A program made the translations under genes and the position numbers. The notes under the pieces are model-generated. The model did not search any database. It was not told where the DNA came from and saw only the letters and a program-made list of their open reading frames with translations. A stretch of DNA of 64,000 nucleotides from an uncultured Actinomycetes bacterium. Its GTDB lineage: Bacteria; Actinomycetota; Acidimicrobiia; Acidimicrobiales; RAAP-2. The stretch is from the NCBI GenBank assembly GCA_903873775.1, contig CAIQPR010000062.1, positions 1 through 64,000 on the forward strand, given 5' to 3'. Below are positions 33,464 through 42,515 of this stretch, in pieces (position 1 is the first letter of the stretch; each line of letters opens with the position of its first letter).

Positions 33464-34621
33464 GTGGCACCGTCGGACCGGCAACGGACGTTGCGCAGTC
33501 TGACCATCATTGTGGGGCTGCAGTGGATGGGGGCGACCCTTGGTCTGCCCCTTCTCCCCCTCTTTTTGAAGGAGCGGGGCGGGACACCCACCATGATCGG
33601 CGTGATCATGTCGGCGTTCTTCGTCGCGGGTCTGTGTACCCAATTCGTCGTGGGTCATCTCTCCGACCGCGTCGGACGACGCCCCGTCTTGGTCGCGGGT
33701 CTCGTCGCGTACGGCGTGGCGAGTACGACATTCCTGTTGCCTCTCAACGCGGGGTGGTTCGCCGTGAGTCGCGCGGTGCAGGGTGCGGGTGCGGGAGCTA
33801 TTGAAGTGGCGTCTCTCGCGGCCGTCTCGGCGCTGTTTCCCGAGAGCGAGCGCGGACGCGCCATCTCTCGCATCCTCGCCGCGCAGTTGCTCGGTATGGC
33901 CATTGGTCCGGTGGTGGGCTCGCTCTTTCCGTTGTCCCGCCTCGGGTGGGCCTTCTTCGCGGCCGGCGTCGCGAGTCTGCTCGCGTCGTGGCGAGCGCTG
34001 CACGCGGATCTTGGCGATGACGTGCGCACCCACGAGGAGTTACCGCCCATTCAGTGGTCATCTCAACTGGTGGGCGCGCTCGTCGCGGCAGTGTCCATTG
34101 GTTTGTGCATCGGCGTCTACGAAGCGTGTTGGAGTTTGCTCATGAATTCTCACCACGCCACCACGCTGGAGATTCGCTTGAGTTGGACGTTGTTCTGTAT
34201 CCCGTGGGTCTTTCTCAGTTCAGCGGGCGGCTGGTTGGCCGATCACGCGAATCGAAAGATCATCTCGATTTGTGGTCTCCTGAACGCCGCCTTCTTCTTG
34301 TCGTTGTATCCCCACGTGCACAACAACGTGATCCTCATCTGTCTCGGACCTCTGGAGTCCGTGGGCGCCGCCCTCTCGACGCCGTCGACGTCGTCATTGC
34401 TCTCGCAAGGAGCAACCTCCCGCGAGATGGGCCGACGTCAAGGTCTCTCGACCACGGCCAACACAGCAGCCCTCGCCGCGAGCGCCGCGAGCGCCGGCGC
34501 GCTCTTTTCCGTCGCGCCCACATTGCCGTTTACTGTGGTCGCACTCACGTCGGCCGTCTGCACGTTGACGCTCCTGTGGTGGTGGCGTGGCGTTCGCGGT
34601 CGGGTCCGAGCATCCGCGTAA
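33464..34621 (+). CDS. MFS transporter (12 TM, drug/metabolite exporter type)
   Basis: The 385-residue protein has about twelve helices. Motif A reads GHLSDRVGRRPVLVAGLVAY between helices 2 and 3. RAVQGAGAGAIEVASLAAVS is the helix 4 motif B, and LGMAIGPVVGSL the helix 5 motif C typical of exporters. The second half repeats a weaker motif A (GGWLADHANRKII). Substrate is unknown. GTG at 33464 has TAGCGT (33451-33456) seven bases upstream. Confidence 0.9.
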   Translation: MAPSDRQRTLRSLTIIVGLQWMGATLGLPLLPLFLKERGGTPTMIGVIMSAFFVAGLCTQFVVGHLSDRVGRRPVLVAGLVAYGVASTTFLLPLNAGWFAVSRAVQGAGAGAIEVASLAAVSALFPESERGRAISRILAAQLLGMAIGPVVGSLFPLSRLGWAFFAAGVASLLASWRALHADLGDDVRTHEELPPIQWSSQLVGALVAAVSIGLCIGVYEACWSLLMNSHHATTLEIRLSWTLFCIPWVFLSSAGGWLADHANRKIISICGLLNAAFFLSLYPHVHNNVILICLGPLESVGAALSTPSTSSLLSQGATSREMGRRQGLSTTANTAALAASAASAGALFSVAPTLPFTVVALTSAVCTLTLLWWWRGVRGRVRASA

Positions 34622-34688
34622 GTCGACCAGCGCTGTGGCGGGTGATGCCGTCAGAAACACCGTGGCACGACGCAGTAGGGACAAAAAG

Positions 34689-34720
34689 CACTGGGCGGCG
34701 CCCGAAGGCGCCGCCCAGTG
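34689..34720 (-). terminator. Terminator of the solute-binding protein gene
   Basis: A perfect 14-bp stem (34689-34702 with 34707-34720) closes a 4-base loop. Read on the minus strand it is followed by CTTTTTG, a good factor-independent terminator for the gene ending at 34744. Confidence 0.88.
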
Positions 34721-34743
34721 AACATCTCCTAGGGAGATAGGTG

Positions 34744-36513
34744 TTACAGCCAGATCTCCGCCCAGAGGATCGATCCACCCTCGGGGTTGAAGACCGGCGT
34801 GGTGGAGTTCACCGAACCGGCGGAGGGAGCGTGGGCGTTCGCCCAGTTCTGCACCGTGGCCTGCGCGGCCCAGCACGACACCGTCTCGTCCAACCAGATG
34901 TACGGCAGGTCCTGAGCAAACTTGCTGTTCACCGTCTGCCAGTTGCTGATCTGGTCGGCCACGTTCGGAGCACCCAAGGCCGCCTGCATCGCGCTCTGGA
35001 CAGCCGGATCGGCCAGTCCGGCGAAGTTCGCCAGGTTGCCCGAGTCCCACCAGACGTAGTTCAGGTCGGGGAGGATGCCACCAAACTGGCTCCACGTCGC
35101 GATGTCGTACTCCTTCACGATGCACTGGTGGATCAGCGTCGCCTGGGACATCGGGTTCGGGACCAGGGTGATGCCCGCCGGCTTCACCGCAGCGGCGATG
35201 AAGGAGTATCCGGTCTGCGCCGTCTTCGACTGCGACACGTAGTTCAGGGCAATCTTGCCGTTCCACGACTTGTTCGCAGCCTTGTAGGCCGCCACGGCCG
35301 CCTTGGCCTTCGACGTGCTGTAGGCCGGGTAGTTCGGGTTCTTGTAGTACACCGAGCTCGTACGGAAGATACCGTTCGAGACAGCACCGATGCCGTCGTC
35401 GATGGTCTTGAGGTACGTCGCGGTGTTGATCGAGTACGCGAACGCCTGACGGATACGGATGTCGGACACCGGGGCGATGTAGCCGTTCTGCCACTTCAGG
35501 GTCGACGGGTTAACACCACCGGCCAGCGCCGTGAACTCGGTCTTGCCCTGGACGTTGCAGATGAGGCAGTTCATCGACGGCTGACGGATCGAGTTGCGGT
35601 CGTCGAGGAAGGCGACCTTCTTGCCGCCCGAGGTGACGCCACCTTCGATGGACTTGATCGACTGACCATCGGTGAAGATACCCATGTTGATCGAACCCGA
35701 GCGCAGCGAGCTCAGACGGGTCGACGGGTCGACGATCACCTTGAACACGATGCTGTTGAGGTAGGGCAGCGAATTACCCGACGCGTCATTGCGCCAGTAG
35801 TTCGTGTTCTTCACCCACGTGGAGTGCGAACCGAGGACCCAGTTGCTCGCGCTCGACAAATTCGCGGCACGGAAGGGTCCGGTGCCGATCGGCGCACCGC
35901 TGTAGCCATTGGCGAACATGGCGGGACCGGCGATGTACGCGATCTGCTGTTCAGCCAAGTAGTACGGGAAGGTCACCCACGGCAACTTCACGTTGTACAC
36001 GACTTCGTGCGCGTTGCCACCGACCTGAACGTCGTGCAGCAAGGGCGCAATGGCGGTACCCACGGTGGCGTTTTGCTTGGCCGCCGTGTAGTTGTCCACG
36101 ACCGACTGCGCAGTGAAGTTCGATCCGTCGTGGAACTGCACGCCCTGACGCAGCTGAATAGTCCACGTTTGGTAGTTGTTCGACGGCGTCGCCGACAGAC
36201 CCAGGTTCGGCAGGTAGCTGTTCGCAGCGGTGTTCACCAAGAAGATGGTGTCGAAGATCGCGTTCGCGACACAGAAGCCGTTGGCGTCCAACTTGCCGGT
36301 CTGACCGGAGAACGTGCTCGGGTTGGTGACGTCGGACGTGATGCCGACGGTCAACGTTCCGCCCGTAACCGGCTTTCCAGAACCAACTCCCACACCCGAT
36401 GCACCCGCGACGTCGGAAAGGATCGAGTCAACGACCGTCCCGGCCATCGCGACGCCACCCACGGTCGCGGCGGAGTGTGTAAGGAAAGTTCGACGATCGT
36501 ACGTATTTGGCAC
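34744..36513 (-). CDS. Family 5 extracellular solute-binding protein, Tat-exported
   Basis: The 589-residue protein is a peptide/nickel-type ABC binding protein. The N-terminus MPNTYDRRTFLTHSAATVGG holds a twin-arginine RRTFL motif, so it should be exported folded by Tat. TWTIQLRQGVQFHDGSNFTA, the later GTGPFRA and IRQAFAYSIN are classic SBP_bac_5 blocks. No permease or ATPase genes are adjacent, so it is an orphan here. GTG at 36513 has AAGGGGG upstream. A promoter with TTGCAT and TATAGT precedes a 66-base leader. Confidence 0.93.
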   Translation of the reverse strand: MPNTYDRRTFLTHSAATVGGVAMAGTVVDSILSDVAGASGVGVGSGKPVTGGTLTVGITSDVTNPSTFSGQTGKLDANGFCVANAIFDTIFLVNTAANSYLPNLGLSATPSNNYQTWTIQLRQGVQFHDGSNFTAQSVVDNYTAAKQNATVGTAIAPLLHDVQVGGNAHEVVYNVKLPWVTFPYYLAEQQIAYIAGPAMFANGYSGAPIGTGPFRAANLSSASNWVLGSHSTWVKNTNYWRNDASGNSLPYLNSIVFKVIVDPSTRLSSLRSGSINMGIFTDGQSIKSIEGGVTSGGKKVAFLDDRNSIRQPSMNCLICNVQGKTEFTALAGGVNPSTLKWQNGYIAPVSDIRIRQAFAYSINTATYLKTIDDGIGAVSNGIFRTSSVYYKNPNYPAYSTSKAKAAVAAYKAANKSWNGKIALNYVSQSKTAQTGYSFIAAAVKPAGITLVPNPMSQATLIHQCIVKEYDIATWSQFGGILPDLNYVWWDSGNLANFAGLADPAVQSAMQAALGAPNVADQISNWQTVNSKFAQDLPYIWLDETVSCWAAQATVQNWANAHAPSAGSVNSTTPVFNPEGGSILWAEIWL

Positions 36514-36585
36514 GATTCCCCCTTCATTCTTGAGATCGAAATCTCATCACTGGCACCGCCCCCCATGGATGGTGCCGTAGAGCGA

Positions 36586-36613
36586 ACTATACAGAATCCT
36601 CCGGCAGATGCAA
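36586..36613 (-). promoter_or_regulatory. Promoter of the solute-binding protein gene
   Basis: On the minus strand TTGCAT (36613-36608), a 16-base spacer and TATAGT (36591-36586). The leader down to the GTG contains short inverted repeats (GAGAT-CGAA-ATCTC and GGCACC/GGTGCC). Confidence 0.6.
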
Positions 36614-36704
36614 GAGCACCTCCCACGTGATCTTTTGCACAAACTCGACTGAAAAATTCCGCCGTTCGCGGACAGGCACCCACCTCATCAAGAACTCCGA
36701 AATG

Positions 36705-36740
36705 CCCAGTGCCCGGCGACACGAGCCGCCGGGCACTGGG
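36705..36740 (-). terminator. Hairpin downstream of the DUF5666 gene
   Basis: A perfect 14-bp GC-rich stem (36705-36718 with 36727-36740) with an 8-base loop, 35 bases past the stop. T-richness on the minus side is weak. Confidence 0.65.
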
Positions 36741-36774
36741 ATTCTTCGTAGCCGTGAAAACGGCCCGTGGAGTA

Positions 36775-37464
36775 CTACATCGCGGGCGGTGCGCCAGCCC
36801 CACCGTTCGACGGCGGCGTCGGCAGACCCACGTTGACGCTGGTGGCGTCCAGGGTCGTGTGATTCGCGTCAACCGACCCTTCAGCCATCACAAAAGTGCC
36901 GACAGTGATGTCCGACAAGGACGCGGTAGCGCCGCTCTTGGTGTACGTCGTGGCGCTGCTCACGTCGATCGTCCGGTAGAAACCGTCCTGGTCGCTGACC
37001 GTGATGACGTCACCGGACACCGAGACCACTTGGCCCCCGAGGTGCGGCACCGCGATGTCGATCTCTGCGGCGGTCGCCGAACCCGGCGCGGCCGGGCGGA
37101 TCATGACCCGCTCGCCCACGACGACGTCACTCAACGAGGCCGCGGCGTGGCCCTTGTCGACAGTGGTCGTCGAGGTGATCGCGAACGTCAGGGTCTTGCC
37201 GTCGAGAGTCGTCACCGAGATGGACGACGAGCTCACGGCGCTGACGGTGCCACCTGCTCCACCAGGCCCACCATGATCGCCAGGACCTCCGGGGCCGCCT
37301 TGGGTGGGACCGGCGCCGTGCTTCTGCGACACGTGCGTCGTGGCGCTGGCGTGAGTCGTCGTGGACGCGGACGCCACGCTGACGCCACCGGCCACCAGGC
37401 CCGCAGCCAAGGCCACCGTGGCGCTGACGCGTCGGAGACGGGGGGAATTGAAGGAATGAGACAT
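36775..37464 (-). CDS. Secreted DUF5666-type repeat protein
   Basis: The 229-residue protein has a signal peptide (RRVSATVALAAGLVAGGVSV, cleavage near ASAS). A Gly/Pro-rich linker (GPGGPGDHGGPGGAGG) follows. Then come two copies of a beta-rich unit: TVSAVSSSSISVTTLDGKTL and QVVSVSGDVITVSDQDGFYR, each followed by an ASLSD-x-VVG/TVG segment. This is the DUF5666 pattern of small beta-barrel domains. The role is unknown, perhaps cell-surface. AAGGAAG precedes ATG 37464. Confidence 0.82.
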   Translation of the reverse strand: MSHSFNSPRLRRVSATVALAAGLVAGGVSVASASTTTHASATTHVSQKHGAGPTQGGPGGPGDHGGPGGAGGTVSAVSSSSISVTTLDGKTLTFAITSTTTVDKGHAAASLSDVVVGERVMIRPAAPGSATAAEIDIAVPHLGGQVVSVSGDVITVSDQDGFYRTIDVSSATTYTKSGATASLSDITVGTFVMAEGSVDANHTTLDATSVNVGLPTPPSNGGAGAPPAM

Positions 37465-37558
37465 AGGAACTTCCTTTCGGTTCGATCGGGGGAATTCCCG
37501 ATGACCGACAGTTTCGACATCGCACGTGAGAAGTCGATGCAGAACTCCTAAGAGGTCC

Positions 37559-38230
37559 TTAATTTCGTGAATCTTCGACGACGTCGAAGGGAGCGGGGGA
37601 AAAGAATCCGGAACCAAACATCAGATTTTCGACGTAGGTCACGTCGTCCGACCAGTCCATCGCGCGAATTTGTTGCAGGCTTCGCCGACCGGTGGCGGCG
37701 CGCAAGAACTCGAAATGTGACGACGTCAAGGTGAAGGGGTTCTCCTCGTCCGCCGTGCCACGTACTCGCCACTCCTCACCGTCCAACCACAGCACCACCG
37801 GGCGTTCGCCGCGAACGATGTTCTTGGCGAAACGAACGGAGAGTCGAATGCCCGGAGTGTCTGTTGATCCGGGGCGTCCGAGCGCGTAGCGAATGTCGTA
37901 TTCGTGCGTGATCTGATCGAAGAGCATCTGCGCGAACGCTTCGTTGAACGCGTCCGCGATGGTGTTGGCAGACCACATCTGCGCGAGCTCGTGAACACTG
38001 AGGTCTCGGCCGCGTTCGACGTGTGCGGCCGTCCACGCGTTCATGTCGCCGGAGGGAAATCGTCCGGCCGCAATGTCCTCGCCTACGCCGACGAGGTGTG
38101 CGAGAACGTCGCGCACGCGCCACTGAGGTGTGAGCGGCGAGGTCGCCAGCCACTCCTCCTCGGGACAAGTGTCGACGAGTTCGATGATGGCGCGACGACT
38201 CTCGTGGAACGCGGCGGCGTAGGGATCCAT
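37559..38230 (-). CDS. Mycothiol-dependent maleylpyruvate isomerase-family (DinB-like) protein
   Basis: The 223-residue protein has the DinB/MDMPI N-terminal four-helix domain. WRVRDVLAHLVGVGEDIAAG contains the first metal His, and QITHEYDIRYALG a second His region. The C-terminus (FELRA-like FEFLRAATGRRSLQQIRAM) is typical of TIGR03083 actinobacterial proteins, many of which use mycothiol. The reaction is unknown. ATG at 38230 has TACATT six bases upstream. Confidence 0.85.
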   Translation of the reverse strand: MDPYAAAFHESRRAIIELVDTCPEEEWLATSPLTPQWRVRDVLAHLVGVGEDIAAGRFPSGDMNAWTAAHVERGRDLSVHELAQMWSANTIADAFNEAFAQMLFDQITHEYDIRYALGRPGSTDTPGIRLSVRFAKNIVRGERPVVLWLDGEEWRVRGTADEENPFTLTSSHFEFLRAATGRRSLQQIRAMDWSDDVTYVENLMFGSGFFSPAPFDVVEDSRN

Positions 38231-38245
38231 GCGCGCAATGTACCG

Positions 38246-39046
38246 CTAGGGCGCGAGGATGCGCTGGAACCGACGTGCGGCAACGCTGAGGCCGACCAGA
38301 CCCATTACGAAGAGATACGCCACGTGCACCAGCATCACCCAGGAGAAGCTGCCGAGACTCAGACCGCGCAGCAAGGTCGCCGATTGATACAGCGGGGAGA
38401 AGATCACAATGGATGCGAGCCACGTGGGGTAGAGCGACAAGGGAAAGAACGTCGCAGAGAACAAGAACAGGGGCAACGTGACCAATGTGACGGTGTCGAA
38501 GTCCTGCCAGGATCGCATGTAGGTGCACGCGGCGAGTCCCACGCACGCAAAGGCGAAACTCGTCAGGACGGCGCCCGGCAAACACAGAATCACCCACGGA
38601 GATCCGGCGTCCCCCAGCAGTGCCATGCAGATGATGAAGGACGTGGCGTAGAGGGCGCCTCGCGTCAACGACCACCACACTTCACCGAGGGCCACGTCGT
38701 TGACGTCGAGCGGGGTGGACAGCACCGGTTCGTAGACGTGCGAGACCTTCAACTTGAAGAACACGTTGTAGATGGAATCGATGACACCACCATTCATCGA
38801 TGACGTGGCGAGCATGCCCGGCGCCACAAAGGCCGCGTAGGACACACTCTGACCGCCGACGTCGAGATGTCCCACTAACGAGTTGAGTCCGATCCCCAAA
38901 CTGAGGAGGTAGAACAACGGCTCGAAGAACCCCGACACGAACACGGGCCACTGTCTCTTGTAGGCCATGATGTTGCGCTCGAGAATGTAAAGGCTGCGCC
39001 GCGAGCCAAAGCTCAGCGACGGTGTCACGCGCAGAACACTGTTCAT
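38246..39046 (-). CDS. ABC-2 type exporter permease (second subunit)
   Basis: The 266-residue protein has six predicted helices and the ABC-2 layout. The opening is SLYILERNIMAYKRQWPVFV, and TLPLFLFSATFFPLSLYP in the second half is the conserved ABC-2 signature region. It should pair with the other permease and the ATPase upstream. Its ATG overlaps the stop of the preceding permease gene (ATGA), so translation is coupled. It is last in a three-gene operon. Confidence 0.92.
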   Translation of the reverse strand: MNSVLRVTPSLSFGSRRSLYILERNIMAYKRQWPVFVSGFFEPLFYLLSLGIGLNSLVGHLDVGGQSVSYAAFVAPGMLATSSMNGGVIDSIYNVFFKLKVSHVYEPVLSTPLDVNDVALGEVWWSLTRGALYATSFIICMALLGDAGSPWVILCLPGAVLTSFAFACVGLAACTYMRSWQDFDTVTLVTLPLFLFSATFFPLSLYPTWLASIVIFSPLYQSATLLRGLSLGSFSWVMLVHVAYLFVMGLVGLSVAARRFQRILAP

Positions 39047-39852
39047 CAGTCCACCAAACGCCGGCGCAGATTGCGCCGCCCGAAGAAGAGACCCACGACG
39101 GTCATGACAATGAGGACTGCGGCGTGCGTCGCGATCGCGAGCAGCGAGCCGGAACCGAACGCGGCGGCACGACACAGCGCGACGCCGTGGTACAGCGGCA
39201 TGAGTTGCACCATCCACCGAATCCCGACGGGGTACTGACTCACGGGATAGAACGTGGCCGAGAAGAGCAGCATCGGCACAATGGCGAAACGGAACAGCAT
39301 CGTGAAGGTCACGTCGGATTCCACCCGTGACGAAAAGGCCATGAGCGGGGCGGCGAAGGCGACCGCAATGAGTGCACCAATGAACGGCAAGAAGAGCGCG
39401 GTCCACGAGGTGGTCGCCCCGAAGCACGTGATGATGACGGCGTACACCGCCGTCGTCACGAACAATCGACCCGCGAGCCACAGCACTTTCCCGTCGACGA
39501 GGTCATCCGGTTCGAGTGGTGTCGCCACCGCGGCGTGATAGGTGCGCACCCACTTGATACTCGCCAGAACGGGCCACATGCATTCCCCGACGCTTAATTG
39601 CATGGCCGTGATGGCGAGGAGTCCCGGCGCGATGAAGTGGGAATAGGTGTGACCCTCAATCAAACCGGTGTGCGCCGAGACAAGGTGCCCGACCCCGAGT
39701 CCCATGGCGGAGAGGTAGAGAATTGGGAACAAAAAACTGCTGATCACCGACGCGCGCCAGGTCTTCGAATAGAACTCGGCTTCGTAAAGCACCGCCCGCC
39801 ACCACGTCGGGCGAAACCGCGTCGACGTACCCTTGGTCGCCAGAAGCGTCAT
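39046..39852 (-). CDS. ABC-2 type exporter permease (first subunit)
   Basis: The 268-residue six-helix permease is a paralogue of the following gene. VLYEAEFYSKTWRASVISSF opens the first helix, and FAIVPMLLFSATFYPVSQYP is the matching ABC-2 signature. With the neighbouring subunit it forms the membrane channel of a DrrAB-like exporter for a drug, lipid or polysaccharide. The ATG overlaps the ATPase stop (ATGA). Confidence 0.92.
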   Translation of the reverse strand: MTLLATKGTSTRFRPTWWRAVLYEAEFYSKTWRASVISSFLFPILYLSAMGLGVGHLVSAHTGLIEGHTYSHFIAPGLLAITAMQLSVGECMWPVLASIKWVRTYHAAVATPLEPDDLVDGKVLWLAGRLFVTTAVYAVIITCFGATTSWTALFLPFIGALIAVAFAAPLMAFSSRVESDVTFTMLFRFAIVPMLLFSATFYPVSQYPVGIRWMVQLMPLYHGVALCRAAAFGSGSLLAIATHAAVLIVMTVVGLFFGRRNLRRRLVD

Positions 39853-40763
39853 CAGTCCACCAACGTTCGTCCGGTCAGACGAAGAAAGACGTCTTCGAGG
39901 GTGGAGCGACGCACGAGAGCACTCACGGGCGTGACGCCGGCCGCGTGCACGGCGCGCAAGGTGTCGTCACCGTCATGCACGTACAACAGGACGCGATCCG
40001 GCAAGACTTCGAGGCGTTCGGCGAGCGGCGCCAGCATGTCGACCGGCGGGGTGGTGACGTCGGAGGGAAAGCGCAGTTCGAGCACCTCGCGCGTCGAATG
40101 TTGGGTAATGAGCGCGCGCGGAGCGCCTTCGGCCACGATGTCGCCGTGGTCCATCACCACCAGGCGGTCGCACAGCTGTTCGGCTTCGTCCATGTAGTGG
40201 GTGGTGATGACCAATGTCACGCCGTCGCTCTTGAGGCGGTAGAGGCGCTCCCACAACAAGTGTCGCGCCTGCGGGTCGAGCCCCGTCGTTGGCTCGTCGA
40301 GGATGAGCAACTCTGGTTGGTTGAGCAAGGAGCGGGCGATCGTGAGGCGTCGCTTCATGCCGCCGGACAAGTTGTCGCACTTATCGTTGGCGCGCTCAGT
40401 GAGTTTGGCGAACTCGAGCAACTCTTTGGCGCGCTCTCGTACGACGGACCGCGAGAGATCGAAGTACCGGCCGAACATCAGCAGGTTGTCGAGAACGGTC
40501 AGTTCCAATTCCAGGGTGTCTTCTTGGGGCACGACACCTAGACGCGCACGAATAGCGGGGCCGTCGTGGTGCGGATCAAGACCAAAAATGGACAACTCGC
40601 CCGACGTCGGTCGGGCCACGGCGGACACCATGCGCATCGTGGACGTTTTTCCCGCGCCATTCGGCCCGAGAAAACCAAAACTTTCTCCCCGAGGAATATC
40701 GAAGGAAATGCCGTTCACGGCACGGAAGGTTCCAAAGTCCTTCGTGAGTTGGCGCGCGTGCAC
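39852..40763 (-). CDS. ABC exporter ATP-binding protein (DrrA-like)
   Basis: The 303-residue ATPase has Walker A GPNGAGKTSTMRM near residue 35 and the signature NLSGGMKRRLTIARSLL. Walker B is LLILDEPTTGLDPQARHLLW and the switch His is in VITTHYMDEAEQL. The C-terminal extension is typical of DrrA/NodI exporters. It powers the two permeases downstream. GTG at 40763 is the only good start after an in-frame stop. TAACGT and TAGCGT upstream are candidate -10 elements, and no clear ribosome binding site is seen. Confidence 0.95.
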   Translation of the reverse strand: MHARQLTKDFGTFRAVNGISFDIPRGESFGFLGPNGAGKTSTMRMVSAVARPTSGELSIFGLDPHHDGPAIRARLGVVPQEDTLELELTVLDNLLMFGRYFDLSRSVVRERAKELLEFAKLTERANDKCDNLSGGMKRRLTIARSLLNQPELLILDEPTTGLDPQARHLLWERLYRLKSDGVTLVITTHYMDEAEQLCDRLVVMDHGDIVAEGAPRALITQHSTREVLELRFPSDVTTPPVDMLAPLAERLEVLPDRVLLYVHDGDDTLRAVHAAGVTPVSALVRRSTLEDVFLRLTGRTLVD

Positions 40764-40917
40764 GAGTGGAGAAGAAGACGTTACTCGAGCGACGCTAGCA
40801 ACCCGATGTTAACACACGCCGACCGAAAAAGCGCTCGTCGTCAGTAAGAATGCGGTGGTCGCCACAAACACGTCGCATCGACGTCACCGGCTTCGCCTGT
40901 CGCCTCAAGGAGGAAGT

Positions 40918-42483
40918 GTGTCCCCATCGCCCAGTACACCGGTTGCAACACCTCTCGACGACATTGCCTTTCACGTCGAGCAGCGAGGGATTGATTTCAT
41001 TCCGGAAAATGAGCGTTGGGCGACGCCACGCAACATCGGCGCCATGTGGGCCGGGTCCGCACTGAATGTGGAGTACTTCGTCTACGGGGCGATTCTCATG
41101 GGATTCGGTTTCAGCTTCTGGACCGCTCTGTCGATCATCGTGATCGGCAACCTCTCCTTCGTGCTCTTGGGGTTCGCGTCGCTGCAGGGTCAAGAGGCCG
41201 GAACGACGGCCTTCACCATCACCCGCGCCTCCTTTGGGGTGCGTGGCGCACGCGTCATGAGCGTCTTCAATTGGCTGACGCAATTGGGCTTCGAAGCCGA
41301 AGGACTCATTCTCATCGTGGGTGCCACGATCGTGTTGTGGACCATGTCGGGACTGCGCGCCACGTCACTCGACAAGGTGGCGTTCATCATCGTCGCGGCC
41401 GCGGTCCAGGCAGTACTCCCCTACCTGGGCCACGCGACGATGGTGAAAGTTCTGCGGGCGCTCATCATCCCCTTCGGATGCATCTTCGTGGTGATGGCGT
41501 TCGTCGCGGTCGATCACGGCCACGGAAGTTTTCCGGCCAGTGAGTTCTACGGCGGCTGGCCGGTCTACATGGCGGGCCTCGCGTTCACGATTGCGTTGTC
41601 GGGGCTCGGGTGGACCGAGTGCGGCAACGACTACACCCGCTACTTGCCGCGCGACGCGCATCGCGGCGCGGTGGTGGGCTGGATTTTCCTCGCCACGGCC
41701 GTTCCCGAAATATTGATGATGACTCTCGGCGCACTGACGTTCACGTTCTTAACGACCGGACAGCAGAACACGATCGCCTACGGATCCAATCCCTTCAGTG
41801 CCTTCCAGCAGCAGACCCTGATTCCGCACTGGCTGGTGGCGGTGTTCATGGTGTTCGCGATCGTGCAGTTGTTCGGGATCAACTCTCTCGACTTGTACTC
41901 TTCGGGCGTGTCGCTGCAGGCCATGGGCCTGCGCCTCAAGCGCTACCAGGCCGTGGTGCTCGATAGCTGCATCGCCGGCGCTCTCACGATCTACGCCACC
42001 TTCGGATCCTCGTTCTTCACGTTCATGAAAATCTTCGTCGGCGTGATCATCGTGTGGATCTCTCCCTGGTTCGGAATCTTCATGACCGACTGGGTTCTAC
42101 GAAAGTTCCGGTACAACCCCCAGCACCTCCAACGCACCGGTCCCGACAGCCTCTACTTTGGCGCGCGCGGCGTTAACTGGAACGCCATCGTTGCCTTCGT
42201 GATGGGCATGGTCGTGTCGCTGATGGCGTACTCGAAACAAAATCCGCCAATTAATTTCCCCTTCCACTGGATGACACCCATTGCGAATCTCTGGGGCTCG
42301 TCGTGCAGCGGCCCGTTGGTGCACGGCCAGTGCACTGCGGGTTGGTACGGCGGCGCCGACTTCTCGGTGTACCTCGGCATCGGGGTCGCGTCGGGCCTCT
42401 ACGCGCTCTTGGAGCTCGCGACCGGGTACGTAAAGAAGCAGGTCGCAACGCAGAAGGAACTCGAACCTGAGTTGTACTCGTAA
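40918..42483 (+). CDS. NCS1-family cytosine/purine permease
   Basis: The 521-residue protein has twelve predicted helices. Family features are the GIDFIPENERW entry, NIGAMWAGSALNVEYFVYGA on helix 1 and the central GWTECGNDYTRYLPRD. It should import cytosine, another nucleobase or an allantoin-like compound with a cation. GTG at 40918 follows a perfect AAGGAGG, so the earlier in-frame starts were rejected. A cytosine deaminase and uracil phosphoribosyltransferase lie just downstream, which makes cytosine the likely substrate. Confidence 0.9.
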   Translation: MSPSPSTPVATPLDDIAFHVEQRGIDFIPENERWATPRNIGAMWAGSALNVEYFVYGAILMGFGFSFWTALSIIVIGNLSFVLLGFASLQGQEAGTTAFTITRASFGVRGARVMSVFNWLTQLGFEAEGLILIVGATIVLWTMSGLRATSLDKVAFIIVAAAVQAVLPYLGHATMVKVLRALIIPFGCIFVVMAFVAVDHGHGSFPASEFYGGWPVYMAGLAFTIALSGLGWTECGNDYTRYLPRDAHRGAVVGWIFLATAVPEILMMTLGALTFTFLTTGQQNTIAYGSNPFSAFQQQTLIPHWLVAVFMVFAIVQLFGINSLDLYSSGVSLQAMGLRLKRYQAVVLDSCIAGALTIYATFGSSFFTFMKIFVGVIIVWISPWFGIFMTDWVLRKFRYNPQHLQRTGPDSLYFGARGVNWNAIVAFVMGMVVSLMAYSKQNPPINFPFHWMTPIANLWGSSCSGPLVHGQCTAGWYGGADFSVYLGIGVASGLYALLELATGYVKKQVATQKELEPELYS

Positions 42484-42505
42484 CGACACGTGACGCGCCG
42501 TGTCG
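42484..42505 (+). terminator. Short hairpin between convergent genes
   Basis: A 7-bp stem CGACACG/CGTGTCG (42484-42490 with 42499-42505) directly after the permease stop. It is weak, with no T-run. Confidence 0.4.
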
Positions 42506-42515
42506 AGCGGGCGCC

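Noticed and set aside
34741-36630. 629-codon plus-strand open frame
   Set aside because: It is antisense to the solute-binding protein gene, is rich in Arg/Val/His with no family motifs, and the minus-strand protein has a Tat signal and clear SBP blocks.
34689-36740. Terminators at 34689 and 36705 as copies of one repeat element
   Set aside because: Both contain CCCAGTG or its complement, but stems and loops otherwise differ, so this is likely chance in GC-rich hairpins.
40764-40917. Possible riboswitch before the NCS1 permease
   Set aside because: The leader has short GC palindromes but I could not fold it into a known purine or other riboswitch core.
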